This document shows, one piece after another, positions 1 to 6,580 of a DNA stretch of 9,369 nt. The notes beneath the pieces were generated by a model. That model was given only the letters and a program-made list of their open reading frames with translations. It was not told the DNA's origin and did not search any database. The position numbers were made by a program, and so were the translations under genes. Source of the stretch: Clostridia bacterium (GTDB lineage Bacteria > Bacillota > DSM-16504 > Desulfitibacterales > Desulfitibacteraceae); assembly GCA_018333845.1 (NCBI GenBank), contig JAGXSK010000150.1, positions 1 through 9,369 on the forward strand, given 5' to 3'. Positions within the stretch are counted from its first letter, which is position 1. Every line of letters starts with the position of its first letter.

Positions 1-417
1 AAGGATGGTAAAATCTTAAGATCTTCAACAATATTTATTCGGGATGATAATAACATTATCATTGGCTGCGTGTGTATAAACTTTGATATGACTGAATTTT
101 TGACATGCCGACAGATACTAGAAAGCTTTACAAATTTCAGCAAGGAAAATGAACATGTGGGTGGAGAAAGGTTTTTCTATGATATTAATGAGGCTATGGA
201 TGAAATTATTAATTCAACTATAAAGGATTACCCTACTCCTAAACAACTCATGCAAAAAGAAGACAAGCTGGTAATTGTGAAAAAGCTTGATGAAAAAGGG
301 GTGTTTTTAGTAAAGGGTTCTGTGGATCAAGTTGCAAAAATATTAGGGGTATCACGTTATACAATTTATAATTATCTAGAAGAAGCTAGATCAACATCTT
401 TTAATAGTACAATGTAA
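1..417 (+). CDS. YheO-type PAS/HTH transcriptional regulator, C-terminal 138 residues (5' end outside window)
   Basis: The reading frame is open from base 1 to the TAA at 415-417, so the gene starts upstream of the window. The internal GTG at 70 is not a credible start because family-like sequence precedes it. The first visible residues (LRSSTIFIRD, then GCVCINFD) match the end of the YheO-type PAS domain, a presumed ligand-sensing module. The last 32 residues hold a helix-turn-helix (SVDQVAKILGVSRYTIYNYL, visible residues about 107-126) like the YheO C-terminal DNA-binding domain. Such proteins are usually about 220-240 residues, so roughly 80-100 residues are missing at the window edge. It should be a cytoplasmic DNA-binding regulator. 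Its ligand and targets cannot be told from here. A terminator follows at once, so it is probably not co-transcribed with the next gene. Confidence 0.85.
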   Translation, partial: KDGKILRSSTIFIRDDNNIIIGCVCINFDMTEFLTCRQILESFTNFSKENEHVGGERFFYDINEAMDEIINSTIKDYPTPKQLMQKEDKLVIVKKLDEKGVFLVKGSVDQVAKILGVSRYTIYNYLEEARSTSFNSTM

Positions 418-421
418 ATAT

Positions 422-449
422 GCCCCTGATATTATTCAGAGGCTTTTTT
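422..449 (+). terminator. Rho-independent terminator after the YheO-type regulator
   Basis: GCCCCTGA (422-429) pairs with TCAGAGGC (436-443) with one mismatch across a six-base loop, and is followed by six T residues (444-449). It starts five bases after the regulator's stop codon. Confidence 0.85.
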
Positions 450-501
450 ATTATAAAAAGAATTAAAATGCGGTTTTCTGTGGATAATATAGGAAAAACA
501 T

Positions 502-508
502 AAGGAGG
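502..508 (+). promoter_or_regulatory. Strong ribosome binding site for the 519 start
   Basis: AAGGAGG lies ten bases before the ATG at 519. It is the only good Shine-Dalgarno sequence near the radical SAM gene. No comparable site stands before the ATG codons at 634-645, where the main radical SAM frame opens. This argues that translation was meant to begin at 519. Confidence 0.7.
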
Positions 509-518
509 TTGTTTACCC

Positions 519-665
519 ATGGTACAAGGATTTAATGGCAAAAATACTTTAAGGAAAAGACGTAATCCCTACTGGCTATCTGCACGAGGGATAAATCTGG
601 GAGCTTTAAGTCAAAAATCCTATTCGTTAATGGATGATGATGATGAAATGCCAAAAAGAAGCTAG
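519..665 (+). CDS. 48-codon ORF, probably the detached N-terminus of the radical SAM gene (frameshift)
   Basis: This ORF starts at the ATG at 519 behind a near-perfect ribosome binding site and ends at TAG 663-665. The peptide is basic in its first half (TLRKRRNPYW) and ends in MDDDDEMPKRS. It overlaps the radical SAM frame by 32 bases. If one A is removed from the run of five at 653-657, the frame continues as MPKEASYRLLLDKGEL and flows straight into the radical SAM protein without a stop, giving 343 residues. I therefore read it as the N-terminal part of that protein, separated by a one-base insertion (natural mutation or sequencing error). The alternative is a real small upstream ORF translationally coupled to the downstream gene. 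It has no cysteine and no recognised domain, so a RiPP precursor role is not supported. Confidence 0.6.
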   Translation: MVQGFNGKNTLRKRRNPYWLSARGINLGALSQKSYSLMDDDDEMPKRS

Positions 666-1551
666 TTATAGACTTTTGCTGGATAAAGGGGAACTTGAGG
701 AGAGGGTTCAACAAGCTTATAACCTTATGAAAAGCTGCCAGTTGTGTCCACATTTGTGTAGAGTTAACAGGGATGAAAAAAAGGGGCTGTGTAGGGCTGG
801 AACAACAGCCCTGGTTTCCAGCTATGGACCACATTTTGGAGAAGAAATTCCACTAGTTGGGATAAACGGTAGTGGGACAATATTTTTTGCTTTTTGCAAC
901 ATGAAATGTGTATTCTGTCAAAACTATGAAATAAGTTGGGGTGGCGAAGGCGAGACTGTTTCTCCACAAAGATTAGCAGAAATAATGCTCTACTTGCAAA
1001 GACGGGGCTGTCATAATGTTAATTTAGTTACTCCTACCCATTTTGTTCCGCAAATTGTCGAAGCAGTCTTTATAGCTGCAAAAATGGGGTTGAATGTTCC
1101 GCTTGTTTATAACTGTGGTGGATATGAAAGAATGGAAACTCTAAAGGTTTTGGATAAAATAATAGATATTTACATGCCTGACGTAAAATATAATGATTCA
1201 GAAATTGCTAAACTTCTCTCTGGTGTTACTGATTACCCTGAAGTTATTAAATTGGCCCTTAAAGAAATGCATAGACAAGTGGGAGATTTACAATTAGACC
1301 ATAGGGGGATAGCTGTCAAAGGATTAATTGTAAGACACCTGGTACTCCCCAGGGGACTAGCTGGCACTAAAGATATAATGAAATTTATAGCTGAAGAATT
1401 ATCTCCCAAGACCTTTGTAAATATAATGAACCAATATCGACCAAGGTACAAAGCATTTGAACATGAGGATATTAACAGGCCAATAACCACTAAGGAATTT
1501 CAAGAAGCCTTGAAATTTGCAGAAGCTGCTGGTCTTATGCCTGATGAATAA
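634..1551 (+). CDS. PflX-like radical SAM protein (COG1313 type)
   Basis: An uncharacterised radical SAM enzyme resembling pyruvate formate-lyase activating proteins. The radical SAM CX3CX2C motif is CNMKCVFC (Cys88, Cys92, Cys95, counted from ATG 634), which should bind the 4Fe-4S cluster that cleaves S-adenosylmethionine. A second cysteine set, CQLCPHLC plus a later Cys (35, 38, 42, 53), precedes it, as is usual in this family. Further typical stretches are NLVTPTHFVPQI, YNCGGYE and IYMPDVKYND. The substrate of the family is not known to me. A TAA at 628-630 closes this frame upstream, so 634 is the first possible start and 643 is equally possible. Neither has a good ribosome binding site, and the real start is more likely 519 through a one-base frameshift. 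The protein is cytoplasmic and its C-terminus looks intact. Confidence 0.88.
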   Translation: MMMMKCQKEASYRLLLDKGELEERVQQAYNLMKSCQLCPHLCRVNRDEKKGLCRAGTTALVSSYGPHFGEEIPLVGINGSGTIFFAFCNMKCVFCQNYEISWGGEGETVSPQRLAEIMLYLQRRGCHNVNLVTPTHFVPQIVEAVFIAAKMGLNVPLVYNCGGYERMETLKVLDKIIDIYMPDVKYNDSEIAKLLSGVTDYPEVIKLALKEMHRQVGDLQLDHRGIAVKGLIVRHLVLPRGLAGTKDIMKFIAEELSPKTFVNIMNQYRPRYKAFEHEDINRPITTKEFQEALKFAEAAGLMPDE

Positions 1552-1670
1552 TATAGCCCAAACATAATTAACATTAATACATTTTAAATTAATTGGAGTT
1601 ATATTTTTTAGGAGGACTTCTATTAAAAGTGGAGAAGGGTTTAACTAAAATATTGAAAAGAGGTGGGTTA

Positions 1671-1820
1671 TTGGTTAAGGTAACTTTTTACGGTCATGTA
1701 CATTACAATACATTTCCCATAATAGAACAGGATGTAAAAGGATTTAAAGAAACTGTTGAAAAAGAAATTTCATCTGAAGTTATAATTTTGGAACCAAGTG
1801 GCTCTTTTGAAATAGAATAG
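1671..1820 (+). pseudogene. Internally deleted UPF0173 metal-dependent hydrolase
   Basis: The 49-residue product begins VKVTFYGHV, like the N-terminus of UPF0173 (YtkL-like) metallo-beta-lactamase-fold hydrolases (MKVTFYGHA/S...). It then runs at once into HYNTFPIIEQD and ends ILEPSGSFEIE, the family's C-terminus. Normal members have about 225-230 residues, so some 180 central residues are missing, including the HxHxDH metal-binding motif. The frame is intact across the junction, which points to a clean in-frame deletion. I chose the TTG at 1671 because AGAGGTGGG lies just before it and because family homology starts there. The open frame extends back to about 1593 and a GTG at 1629 follows an AGGAGG, but that upstream peptide has no family resemblance. 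If translated, the product cannot be an active hydrolase. The identification rests on remembered family sequences. Confidence 0.7.
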
Positions 1821-1887
1821 TAATAATAGCAAGTAACTTATATGCTTCAAGGATGTATATAGCAGTGGAGTTAAAGGAGTTGTTAGT

Positions 1888-3042
1888 GTGCAGGAACAAG
1901 TTAAGGCAATTTCTAGTTATTTGGATGGTAAGGTTGAAGAGTTGGAATTTCTTTTAAGCACCCTGGTTAATATTGATAGTGGCTCATACGATTATGGGGG
2001 AGTTGCCAGGGTAATTCAAACCCTTGCAGTAAGCCTAAAAGAGATCGGCTATCAAGTAGACATAAAAAAAACATCTGAAGCTCCAAATCTAGTAACAAAA
2101 AAATTTGGTACAGGTGAAAAGAAAATATTGCTAGTAGGTCATGCTGACACTGTCTTTGAAAGAGGTACTGCCTTAAGCAGACCATATAAGATTGAAGGTG
2201 ATAAAATAATCGGCCCTGGAGTATCAGACATGAAGGCTGGATTGGTTACGATAGTTTATGCTTTAAAGGCTTTAGAGAACATTCATTTTACAGGTTACAG
2301 GGAAATAACAGTTATTATTGGAGGAGATGAGGAAATTGGCTCCCCATCATCCAAGCAGATCTATGAAAATGAAGCCGCTGATGCAGATGCGTGTTTTGTT
2401 TTTGAACCTGGCAGGGCTGATGGGAGCCTGGTTTCAGCACGTAAAGGTGTTGGGTCTTTTAATCTTACCTTGCTAGGCCTACCAGCCCATGCAGGTGAAT
2501 CTCCAGAAAAAGGCGCCAGTGCAATTAAAGAGCTAGCACATAAGATTCTAGCTCTTGAAAAATTAAATGAACTTTATAAGGGAGTAACTTTAACAGTTGG
2601 TATAATAAGCGGTGGAACACGGGCCAATGTTATCCCTGAAAAAGCCACAGCTGAAATTGATGTAAGACTCCCAGACCTACAAACAGCCCATGAGGTTATT
2701 GATAGAATAAAGGAAATTTGTAAAAGGACCGCAGATTCTAGAATCCAGGTTATTTTAGAAGGGGAATTAAATCGTCCTCCCATGATAAAAACTGAGGGCA
2801 CTGAATATCTGCTAAACATCGTAAAAGATATGGGATCTATTTTGGATATGGAGATAACAGATACTACCACAGGTGGAGCATCTGACGGAAATTTTATTGC
2901 AGCCCTTGGAGTCCCGGTTCTTGACGGCATGGGACCTACTGGAGACAATTATCACCGGGCTGATGAGTTTATCTATAGAAAAAGCCTTTTGCAAAAAACC
3001 AAATTAACTGCCCTAACCTTATGCAAGCTGGGAATGGTCTAA
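1888..3042 (+). CDS. M20-family metallopeptidase (carboxypeptidase G2/ArgE-like)
   Basis: A dinuclear-zinc amidohydrolase of family M20, probably acting on a small peptide or N-acyl amino acid in the cytoplasm. No signal peptide is visible. The expected metal and catalytic residues are present in order: His85 in GHADTVF with Asp87, Asp114 in GVSDMKAG, Glu148 (general base) and Glu149 in GGDEEIGSP, Glu173 in FEPGR, and His356 in NYHRADEF. The 24-residue gap from Glu149 to Glu173 equals that in carboxypeptidase G2. The lid/dimerisation domain spans roughly residues 184-295, with the conserved His201 (LPAHAGESPE) and GGTRANVIPEKA. At 384 residues it is full length. The start is the GTG at 1888, eight bases after AAAGGAG. 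The substrate cannot be settled; glutamate carboxypeptidase-like, ArgE-like and PepT-like activities are all possible. A terminator follows, so it ends a transcription unit. Confidence 0.9.
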   Translation: MQEQVKAISSYLDGKVEELEFLLSTLVNIDSGSYDYGGVARVIQTLAVSLKEIGYQVDIKKTSEAPNLVTKKFGTGEKKILLVGHADTVFERGTALSRPYKIEGDKIIGPGVSDMKAGLVTIVYALKALENIHFTGYREITVIIGGDEEIGSPSSKQIYENEAADADACFVFEPGRADGSLVSARKGVGSFNLTLLGLPAHAGESPEKGASAIKELAHKILALEKLNELYKGVTLTVGIISGGTRANVIPEKATAEIDVRLPDLQTAHEVIDRIKEICKRTADSRIQVILEGELNRPPMIKTEGTEYLLNIVKDMGSILDMEITDTTTGGASDGNFIAALGVPVLDGMGPTGDNYHRADEFIYRKSLLQKTKLTALTLCKLGMV

Positions 3043-3077
3043 AAAGAGATAAGACTAAAAAAATACAATTATAAATA

Positions 3078-3107
3078 AAAAAAGTAACACCAAGCTGTTA
3101 CTTTTTT
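3078..3107 (+). terminator. Rho-independent terminator after the M20 peptidase
   Basis: AAAAAAGTAACA (3078-3089) pairs perfectly with TGTTACTTTTTT (3096-3107) across a six-base loop. The T-run on the + side fits termination of the peptidase transcript. The matching A-run could also act for transcripts on the opposite strand, but no such gene is seen. Confidence 0.85.
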
Positions 3108-3219
3108 ATTTTATTAGAGAAATAATTACTTGCCCTGCATACTAGTCTACTCTGTCATTGGTAGGATTTATGCCATGAATGGGGGAATTTTTTCGGTAAA
3201 AGAAAAAGGATTTAATCTA

Positions 3220-3242
3220 CTTAATACAGAAAGATTATTAAG
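3220..3242 (+). repeat. Inverted repeat upstream of sdhC (CTTAATA-N9-TATTAAG)
   Basis: Perfect 7-base arms at 3220-3226 and 3236-3242 are separated by nine bases, five bases before the FNR-type box. It could be a second operator or a promoter-overlapping site. In such AT-rich DNA chance is a real possibility. Confidence 0.35.
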
Positions 3243-3247
3243 TTATA

Positions 3248-3261
3248 TTGATTTAGATCAA
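3248..3261 (+). promoter_or_regulatory. FNR/CRP-family binding site before sdhC
   Basis: TTGAT-TTAG-ATCAA is an exact match to the classical FNR consensus TTGAT-N4-ATCAA. It lies 29 bases before the sdhC start codon in a gene-free leader between a terminator and the operon. A weak -10-like TATATT at 3244-3249 overlaps its left arm, and TATAAA at 3265-3270 lies just to its right. With either promoter, a bound protein would more likely repress than activate. The regulator is not in the window. The site match is direct; its function is inference. Confidence 0.55.
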
Positions 3262-3290
3262 CAATATAAATTTTTTAGGGAGGGTTTTAT

Positions 3291-3905
3291 TTGGCTTGGT
3301 ATCAAAATGAGTATTTTTTAAGAAGGCTGCATTCCTTTTCAGGAATATTTCCTCTAGGAATATTCCTGATTGAGCACACCATAGTAAACTCAGCTGCACG
3401 ATATGGTCCTGAAGTCTATGATAGAATTGTGGCATTATTGCAAAGCTTGCCAATGCTTATATTCTTGGAAATGACTTTTATTGTAATTCCTTTATTGTTT
3501 CATGGCCTATTTGGTATTTATATTGTATATCTTGCTAAAAACAATGTGCTGCAATACAAATACTATAGAAACTGGGCCTTCTATCTGCAGAGAATCACTG
3601 CAATAATTACTTTGATTTTTGTTATCTATCATGTGTGGGCATTACGAATAGGTCATGTAGTCTATGGATTTGATATTAATTATCAGGCAGTAAGTTATCA
3701 CTTAGCTGACCCCATGGTTTTCTGGTTCTATGTTGTGGGAGTAGTGGCTAGTATGTACCATTTTGGCAATGGTATTACAACCTTTTTAATCAGTTGGGGT
3801 ATTACTGCAGGACCCCATTCCCAGAGATATGCTGCCTGGCTTGGCAACGGAATTTTTTTAATTTTAACATTAATGGGACTTGGTTCCCTGCTGGCATTTA
3901 TATAA
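3291..3905 (+). CDS. sdhC: Succinate dehydrogenase/fumarate reductase cytochrome b subunit (b558 type)
   Basis: The membrane anchor of succinate:quinone oxidoreductase carries electrons between the iron-sulfur subunit and the quinone pool through two b hemes. The sequence closely follows Bacillus subtilis SdhC throughout: FLRRLHSFSGIFPLGIFLIE near the N-terminus, then YRNWAFYLQRITAIITLIFV and SWGITAGPHSQR. The four heme-ligand histidines known in B. subtilis (28, 70, 113, 155) correspond to His29, His71, His114 and His157 here, so a di-heme anchor is expected. Five membrane spans fall at about residues 16-34, 55-81, 97-120, 141-168 and 182-203. The 204-residue length is normal. The start is the TTG at 3291, preceded by AGGGAGGG (3277-3284). 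It heads a three-gene operon, with 13 bases to sdhA. An FNR-type box in the leader suggests control by oxygen or redox state. Confidence 0.95.
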   Translation: MAWYQNEYFLRRLHSFSGIFPLGIFLIEHTIVNSAARYGPEVYDRIVALLQSLPMLIFLEMTFIVIPLLFHGLFGIYIVYLAKNNVLQYKYYRNWAFYLQRITAIITLIFVIYHVWALRIGHVVYGFDINYQAVSYHLADPMVFWFYVVGVVASMYHFGNGITTFLISWGITAGPHSQRYAAWLGNGIFLILTLMGLGSLLAFI

Positions 3906-3918
3906 AAGGGGTGAAATG

Positions 3919-5673
3919 ATGAGTAAACACAAGGTAATTGTTATAGGCGGCGGTTTGGCAGGATTAATGACAACCTTAAAATTGGCTGAAAAGGGGATCC
4001 CTGTTGATTTATTCTCCCTATGTCACGTTCGTAGATCTCACTCTCTTTGTGCCCAGGGAGGTATAAATGCAGCTCTAAATACTAAAGGTGAAGACGATTC
4101 AACCTGGGAACATTTCTATGATACTATATATGGAGGAGATTTCCTGGCAAATCAACCTCCGGTTAAACAAATGTGTGATGAAGCACCGGGCCTTATTTAT
4201 TCCATGGAAAGAATGGGTGTAGTATTTAGCCGAACCCAGGAAGGTCTTTTAGATTTGCGGCTTTTTGGCGGCGTAAAAAAGAAAAGAACTGTTTTTGCTG
4301 GTGCAACCACAGGCCAACAGTTATTATATGGCCTTGATTCTCAGGTTCGAAGATATGAAGATATGGGACTAGTAAAAAAATTTGAAGGCTGGCAGTTTCT
4401 TTCAGCTGTTATAGATAATACTGAGTTTTGTCGCGGCATTGTTGCACAAAATATGAATAATATGTCCATCCATACCTTTGCTGCTGATGCAGTATGCCTT
4501 GCAACAGGGGGGGCTGGCATGATTTATGGCCGTTCAACCAATTCCACCATATGTACTGGAAGTGCTGCTGGAGCAGTATTTAAGCAGGGAGTTGAATATG
4601 CCAATGGAGAGTTTGTTCAATTTCACCCTACTGCCATGTTAGGTGATGACAAGTACCGTCTTATGTCCGAGGCCTCAAGGGGAGAAGGGGCCCGTATCTG
4701 GACATATAAAGACGGAAAACCATGGTACTTTTTAGAGGAATGGTATCCAGCATATGGCAACCTGGTTCCCAGGGATATTGCATCCAGAGCAATTTATGAG
4801 GTATGTGAAGAAATGGGCCTGGGCATTGACGGCAAAAATCAGGTATATTTGGATCTGACCCATAAAGATCCAGATTTTTTAGAAAACAGGCTGGGGGGCA
4901 TTTTAGAAATTTATCGCAAATTCAGCGGAGAGGACCCATGCCAAAAACCAATGAAAATCTATCCTGCTCCCCACTATTTCATGGGTGGCATTCATGTTGA
5001 CTGGAACCACATGACTAGAATTCCAGGTCTATTTGCTGCTGGAGAATGTGATTACATGTATCATGGTGCAAATCGCCTGGGAGCAAACTCCCTGTTATCT
5101 GCAACTTATAGTGGTATTGTGGCAGGACCCAAAATATTAGAGTATATTAAGGGACTTGGTAAGGCAAGTACAGATATTCCTCAAAGTGTATTTAGTAGTG
5201 AGCAAAAGTACCAACAAGATATTCACGATAAAATTATTAAAATGCAGGGTAAAGAAAATCCTTACGAGTTTCATGCTGAATTAGGAGAAGTCATGAGTAC
5301 TAATGTAGGAGTTGTTCGAACCAATAAGAAGCTTGCCATGGCAGTTGAGCAATTAACTGAATTAAAAGAACGCTATCAATACCTTAACGTTATTGACAAC
5401 TCCCAGTGGGGTAACCAGACTGCGTTTTTTGTGCGGGATTTAGCTAATATGCTTGAATTAGCATTGGTGGTTGCCAAGGGAGCTTTACTTCGTGATGAGA
5501 GTAGGGGTTCTCATTATAAGGAAGAATTTTCCGATAGAAACGATGAAGACTGGTTGAAAACCACAGTTGCTGGTTATTCTCCAGATGGTCCGAAGTTTAG
5601 GTATGAAAAAGTAGACACTTCTATTATTGAACCCCGACAAAGGCGTTATGATGTGGTTGAGGGAGGTAAATAA
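3919..5673 (+). CDS. sdhA: Succinate dehydrogenase/fumarate reductase flavoprotein subunit
   Basis: The catalytic subunit interconverts succinate and fumarate with covalently bound FAD. The dinucleotide-binding motif GGGLAGLM is at residues 10-17. The FAD-linking histidine is His41 in RRSHSLCAQGG. Substrate-site residues expected from the family are present: His236 (HPTAM), Arg285 (VPRDIASR, the proton-shuttle arginine), His352 (PHYFMGG) and Arg386 (GANRLGANSLLSA). The protein is 584 residues, against about 586 in B. subtilis SdhA, and similar along its whole length. I start it at the second of two adjacent ATG codons (3916, 3919) because the spacing from AAAAGGGGTG (3904-3913) suits 3919 better. 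A longer in-frame extension back to 3880 lies inside sdhC and is not needed. The enzyme should sit on the cytoplasmic face of the membrane. The direction of reaction in vivo cannot be read from sequence. Confidence 0.96.
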   Translation: MSKHKVIVIGGGLAGLMTTLKLAEKGIPVDLFSLCHVRRSHSLCAQGGINAALNTKGEDDSTWEHFYDTIYGGDFLANQPPVKQMCDEAPGLIYSMERMGVVFSRTQEGLLDLRLFGGVKKKRTVFAGATTGQQLLYGLDSQVRRYEDMGLVKKFEGWQFLSAVIDNTEFCRGIVAQNMNNMSIHTFAADAVCLATGGAGMIYGRSTNSTICTGSAAGAVFKQGVEYANGEFVQFHPTAMLGDDKYRLMSEASRGEGARIWTYKDGKPWYFLEEWYPAYGNLVPRDIASRAIYEVCEEMGLGIDGKNQVYLDLTHKDPDFLENRLGGILEIYRKFSGEDPCQKPMKIYPAPHYFMGGIHVDWNHMTRIPGLFAAGECDYMYHGANRLGANSLLSATYSGIVAGPKILEYIKGLGKASTDIPQSVFSSEQKYQQDIHDKIIKMQGKENPYEFHAELGEVMSTNVGVVRTNKKLAMAVEQLTELKERYQYLNVIDNSQWGNQTAFFVRDLANMLELALVVAKGALLRDESRGSHYKEEFSDRNDEDWLKTTVAGYSPDGPKFRYEKVDTSIIEPRQRRYDVVEGGK

Positions 5674-5675
5674 TA

Positions 5676-6422
5676 ATGACCAGATATATCCAATTAAAGG
5701 TTAAAAGACAGGATGGTCCTGATGCTCCAAGCTTCTGGGAAAAGTTTGCAGTAACATACAGCCCAAATATGAATGTAGTCTCTACTCTCATGGAAATAAG
5801 AAAAAAACCTGTTACTATAGACGGTAAAGCAACAACTCCTGTAGTCTGGGATTGCAACTGTTTAGAAGAGGTTTGTGGTGCGTGCAGCATGATAATTAAT
5901 GGTATTCCCAGGCAGGCCTGTTCTGCACTAATAGATTCTTTAGAGCAGCCAATCGTACTTGAACCACTTAGTAAGTTTCCACTTGTTAGGGATCTTATGG
6001 TCAACAGAGATTCTATATTAGAAAACTTTAAAAAGGTAAAGGCGTGGGTAGAAATTGACGGTTCCTTCAACCTTGGTCCAGGGCCAAGGTTTGAGGAAGC
6101 TATTAGGGTAGAAGCATATAAGCTTTCTCTATGCATGTCATGTGGCTGCTGTTTAGAGGCATGCCCTAATGTTAATACAAAATCAGCATTTATTGGGCCT
6201 GCTGCTTTAAACCAGGTTAGATTATTTAATGAAATGCCCCTTGGGAAAATGACTAAATCAAAGAGATTAGCTTCAATAATGACAAAAGGCGGTCTGGCTG
6301 ATTGTGGTAACTCTCAAAATTGCGCTCGGGTTTGTCCAAAGGAGATCCCTCTGACATCCTCAATTGCCAGATTAAACAGGGAAACAATTATCTATTCCCT
6401 AGACAAATGGTTTAAGAAATAA
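5676..6422 (+). CDS. sdhB: Succinate dehydrogenase/fumarate reductase iron-sulfur subunit
   Basis: This subunit wires electrons from FAD to the heme anchor through three iron-sulfur clusters. The plant-type ferredoxin domain carries the 2Fe-2S ligands Cys62, Cys67, Cys70 and Cys82 (NCLEEVCGACSM...QAC). The C-terminal domain has CMSCGCCLEACP (Cys153, 156, 159, 163) and CGNSQNCARVCP (Cys210, 216, 220). By analogy with E. coli SdhB, Cys153/156/159/220 hold the 4Fe-4S cluster and Cys163/210/216 the 3Fe-4S cluster. The 248-residue length and the overall sequence match the B. subtilis type. The ATG is two bases after the sdhA stop, with GGGAGG (5661-5666) inside the end of sdhA, so translation is probably coupled. 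It is the last gene of the operon; a strong terminator follows. Confidence 0.96.
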   Translation: MTRYIQLKVKRQDGPDAPSFWEKFAVTYSPNMNVVSTLMEIRKKPVTIDGKATTPVVWDCNCLEEVCGACSMIINGIPRQACSALIDSLEQPIVLEPLSKFPLVRDLMVNRDSILENFKKVKAWVEIDGSFNLGPGPRFEEAIRVEAYKLSLCMSCGCCLEACPNVNTKSAFIGPAALNQVRLFNEMPLGKMTKSKRLASIMTKGGLADCGNSQNCARVCPKEIPLTSSIARLNRETIIYSLDKWFKK

Positions 6423-6478
6423 AAAATGGGAAAACCTAATAAAAAACCAGTTAAATCTATGTATAGTGTATAAAATCG

Positions 6479-6506
6479 AAAAAAGCACCCTTTAAGGTGC
6501 TTTTTT
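6479..6506 (+). terminator. Rho-independent terminator of the sdhCAB operon
   Basis: AAAAAAGCACC (6479-6489) pairs perfectly with GGTGCTTTTTT (6496-6506) around a six-base loop. It stands 56 bases after the sdhB stop. The gap 6423-6478 holds nothing else I can identify. Confidence 0.92.
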
Positions 6507-6580
6507 CAATAAAAACTTTGTTGTTTAAGAATAATATGGTAAACTATTTTAGTATAAGATTTTGTGGTGGTGAAATTTTT

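Noticed and set aside
519..1551. RiPP system: short peptide plus radical SAM enzyme
   Set aside because: The peptide has no core-like cysteine or repeat pattern, the enzyme is COG1313/PflX-like without a visible SPASM or RRE domain, and a frameshift explains the short ORF better.
2574..2948. 124-codon minus-strand ORF
   Set aside because: It is a shadow of the M20 peptidase, which is intact with all metal ligands on the + strand.
3130..3321. 63-codon + strand ORF between the peptidase terminator and sdhC
   Set aside because: It has no ribosome binding site or recognisable domain, overlaps the sdhC start, and covers the operator-like repeats. The region is better read as the sdh leader.
5624..6136. 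170-codon minus-strand ORF
   Set aside because: It is antisense to sdhB, whose cluster-ligand motifs prove the coding strand. The product shows no recognisable family.
5853..6169. Extra cysteines Cys60 and Cys158 in SdhB as possible novel cluster ligands
   Set aside because: All canonical ligands are present, and additional cysteines at such positions occur in the wider family, so no unusual cluster need be assumed.
6521..6550. Possible promoter (TTGTTT, 18-base spacer, TATTTT) before the polyprenyl synthase
   Set aside because: The match to consensus is too weak in AT-rich DNA to call, although a promoter is expected here after the sdh terminator.
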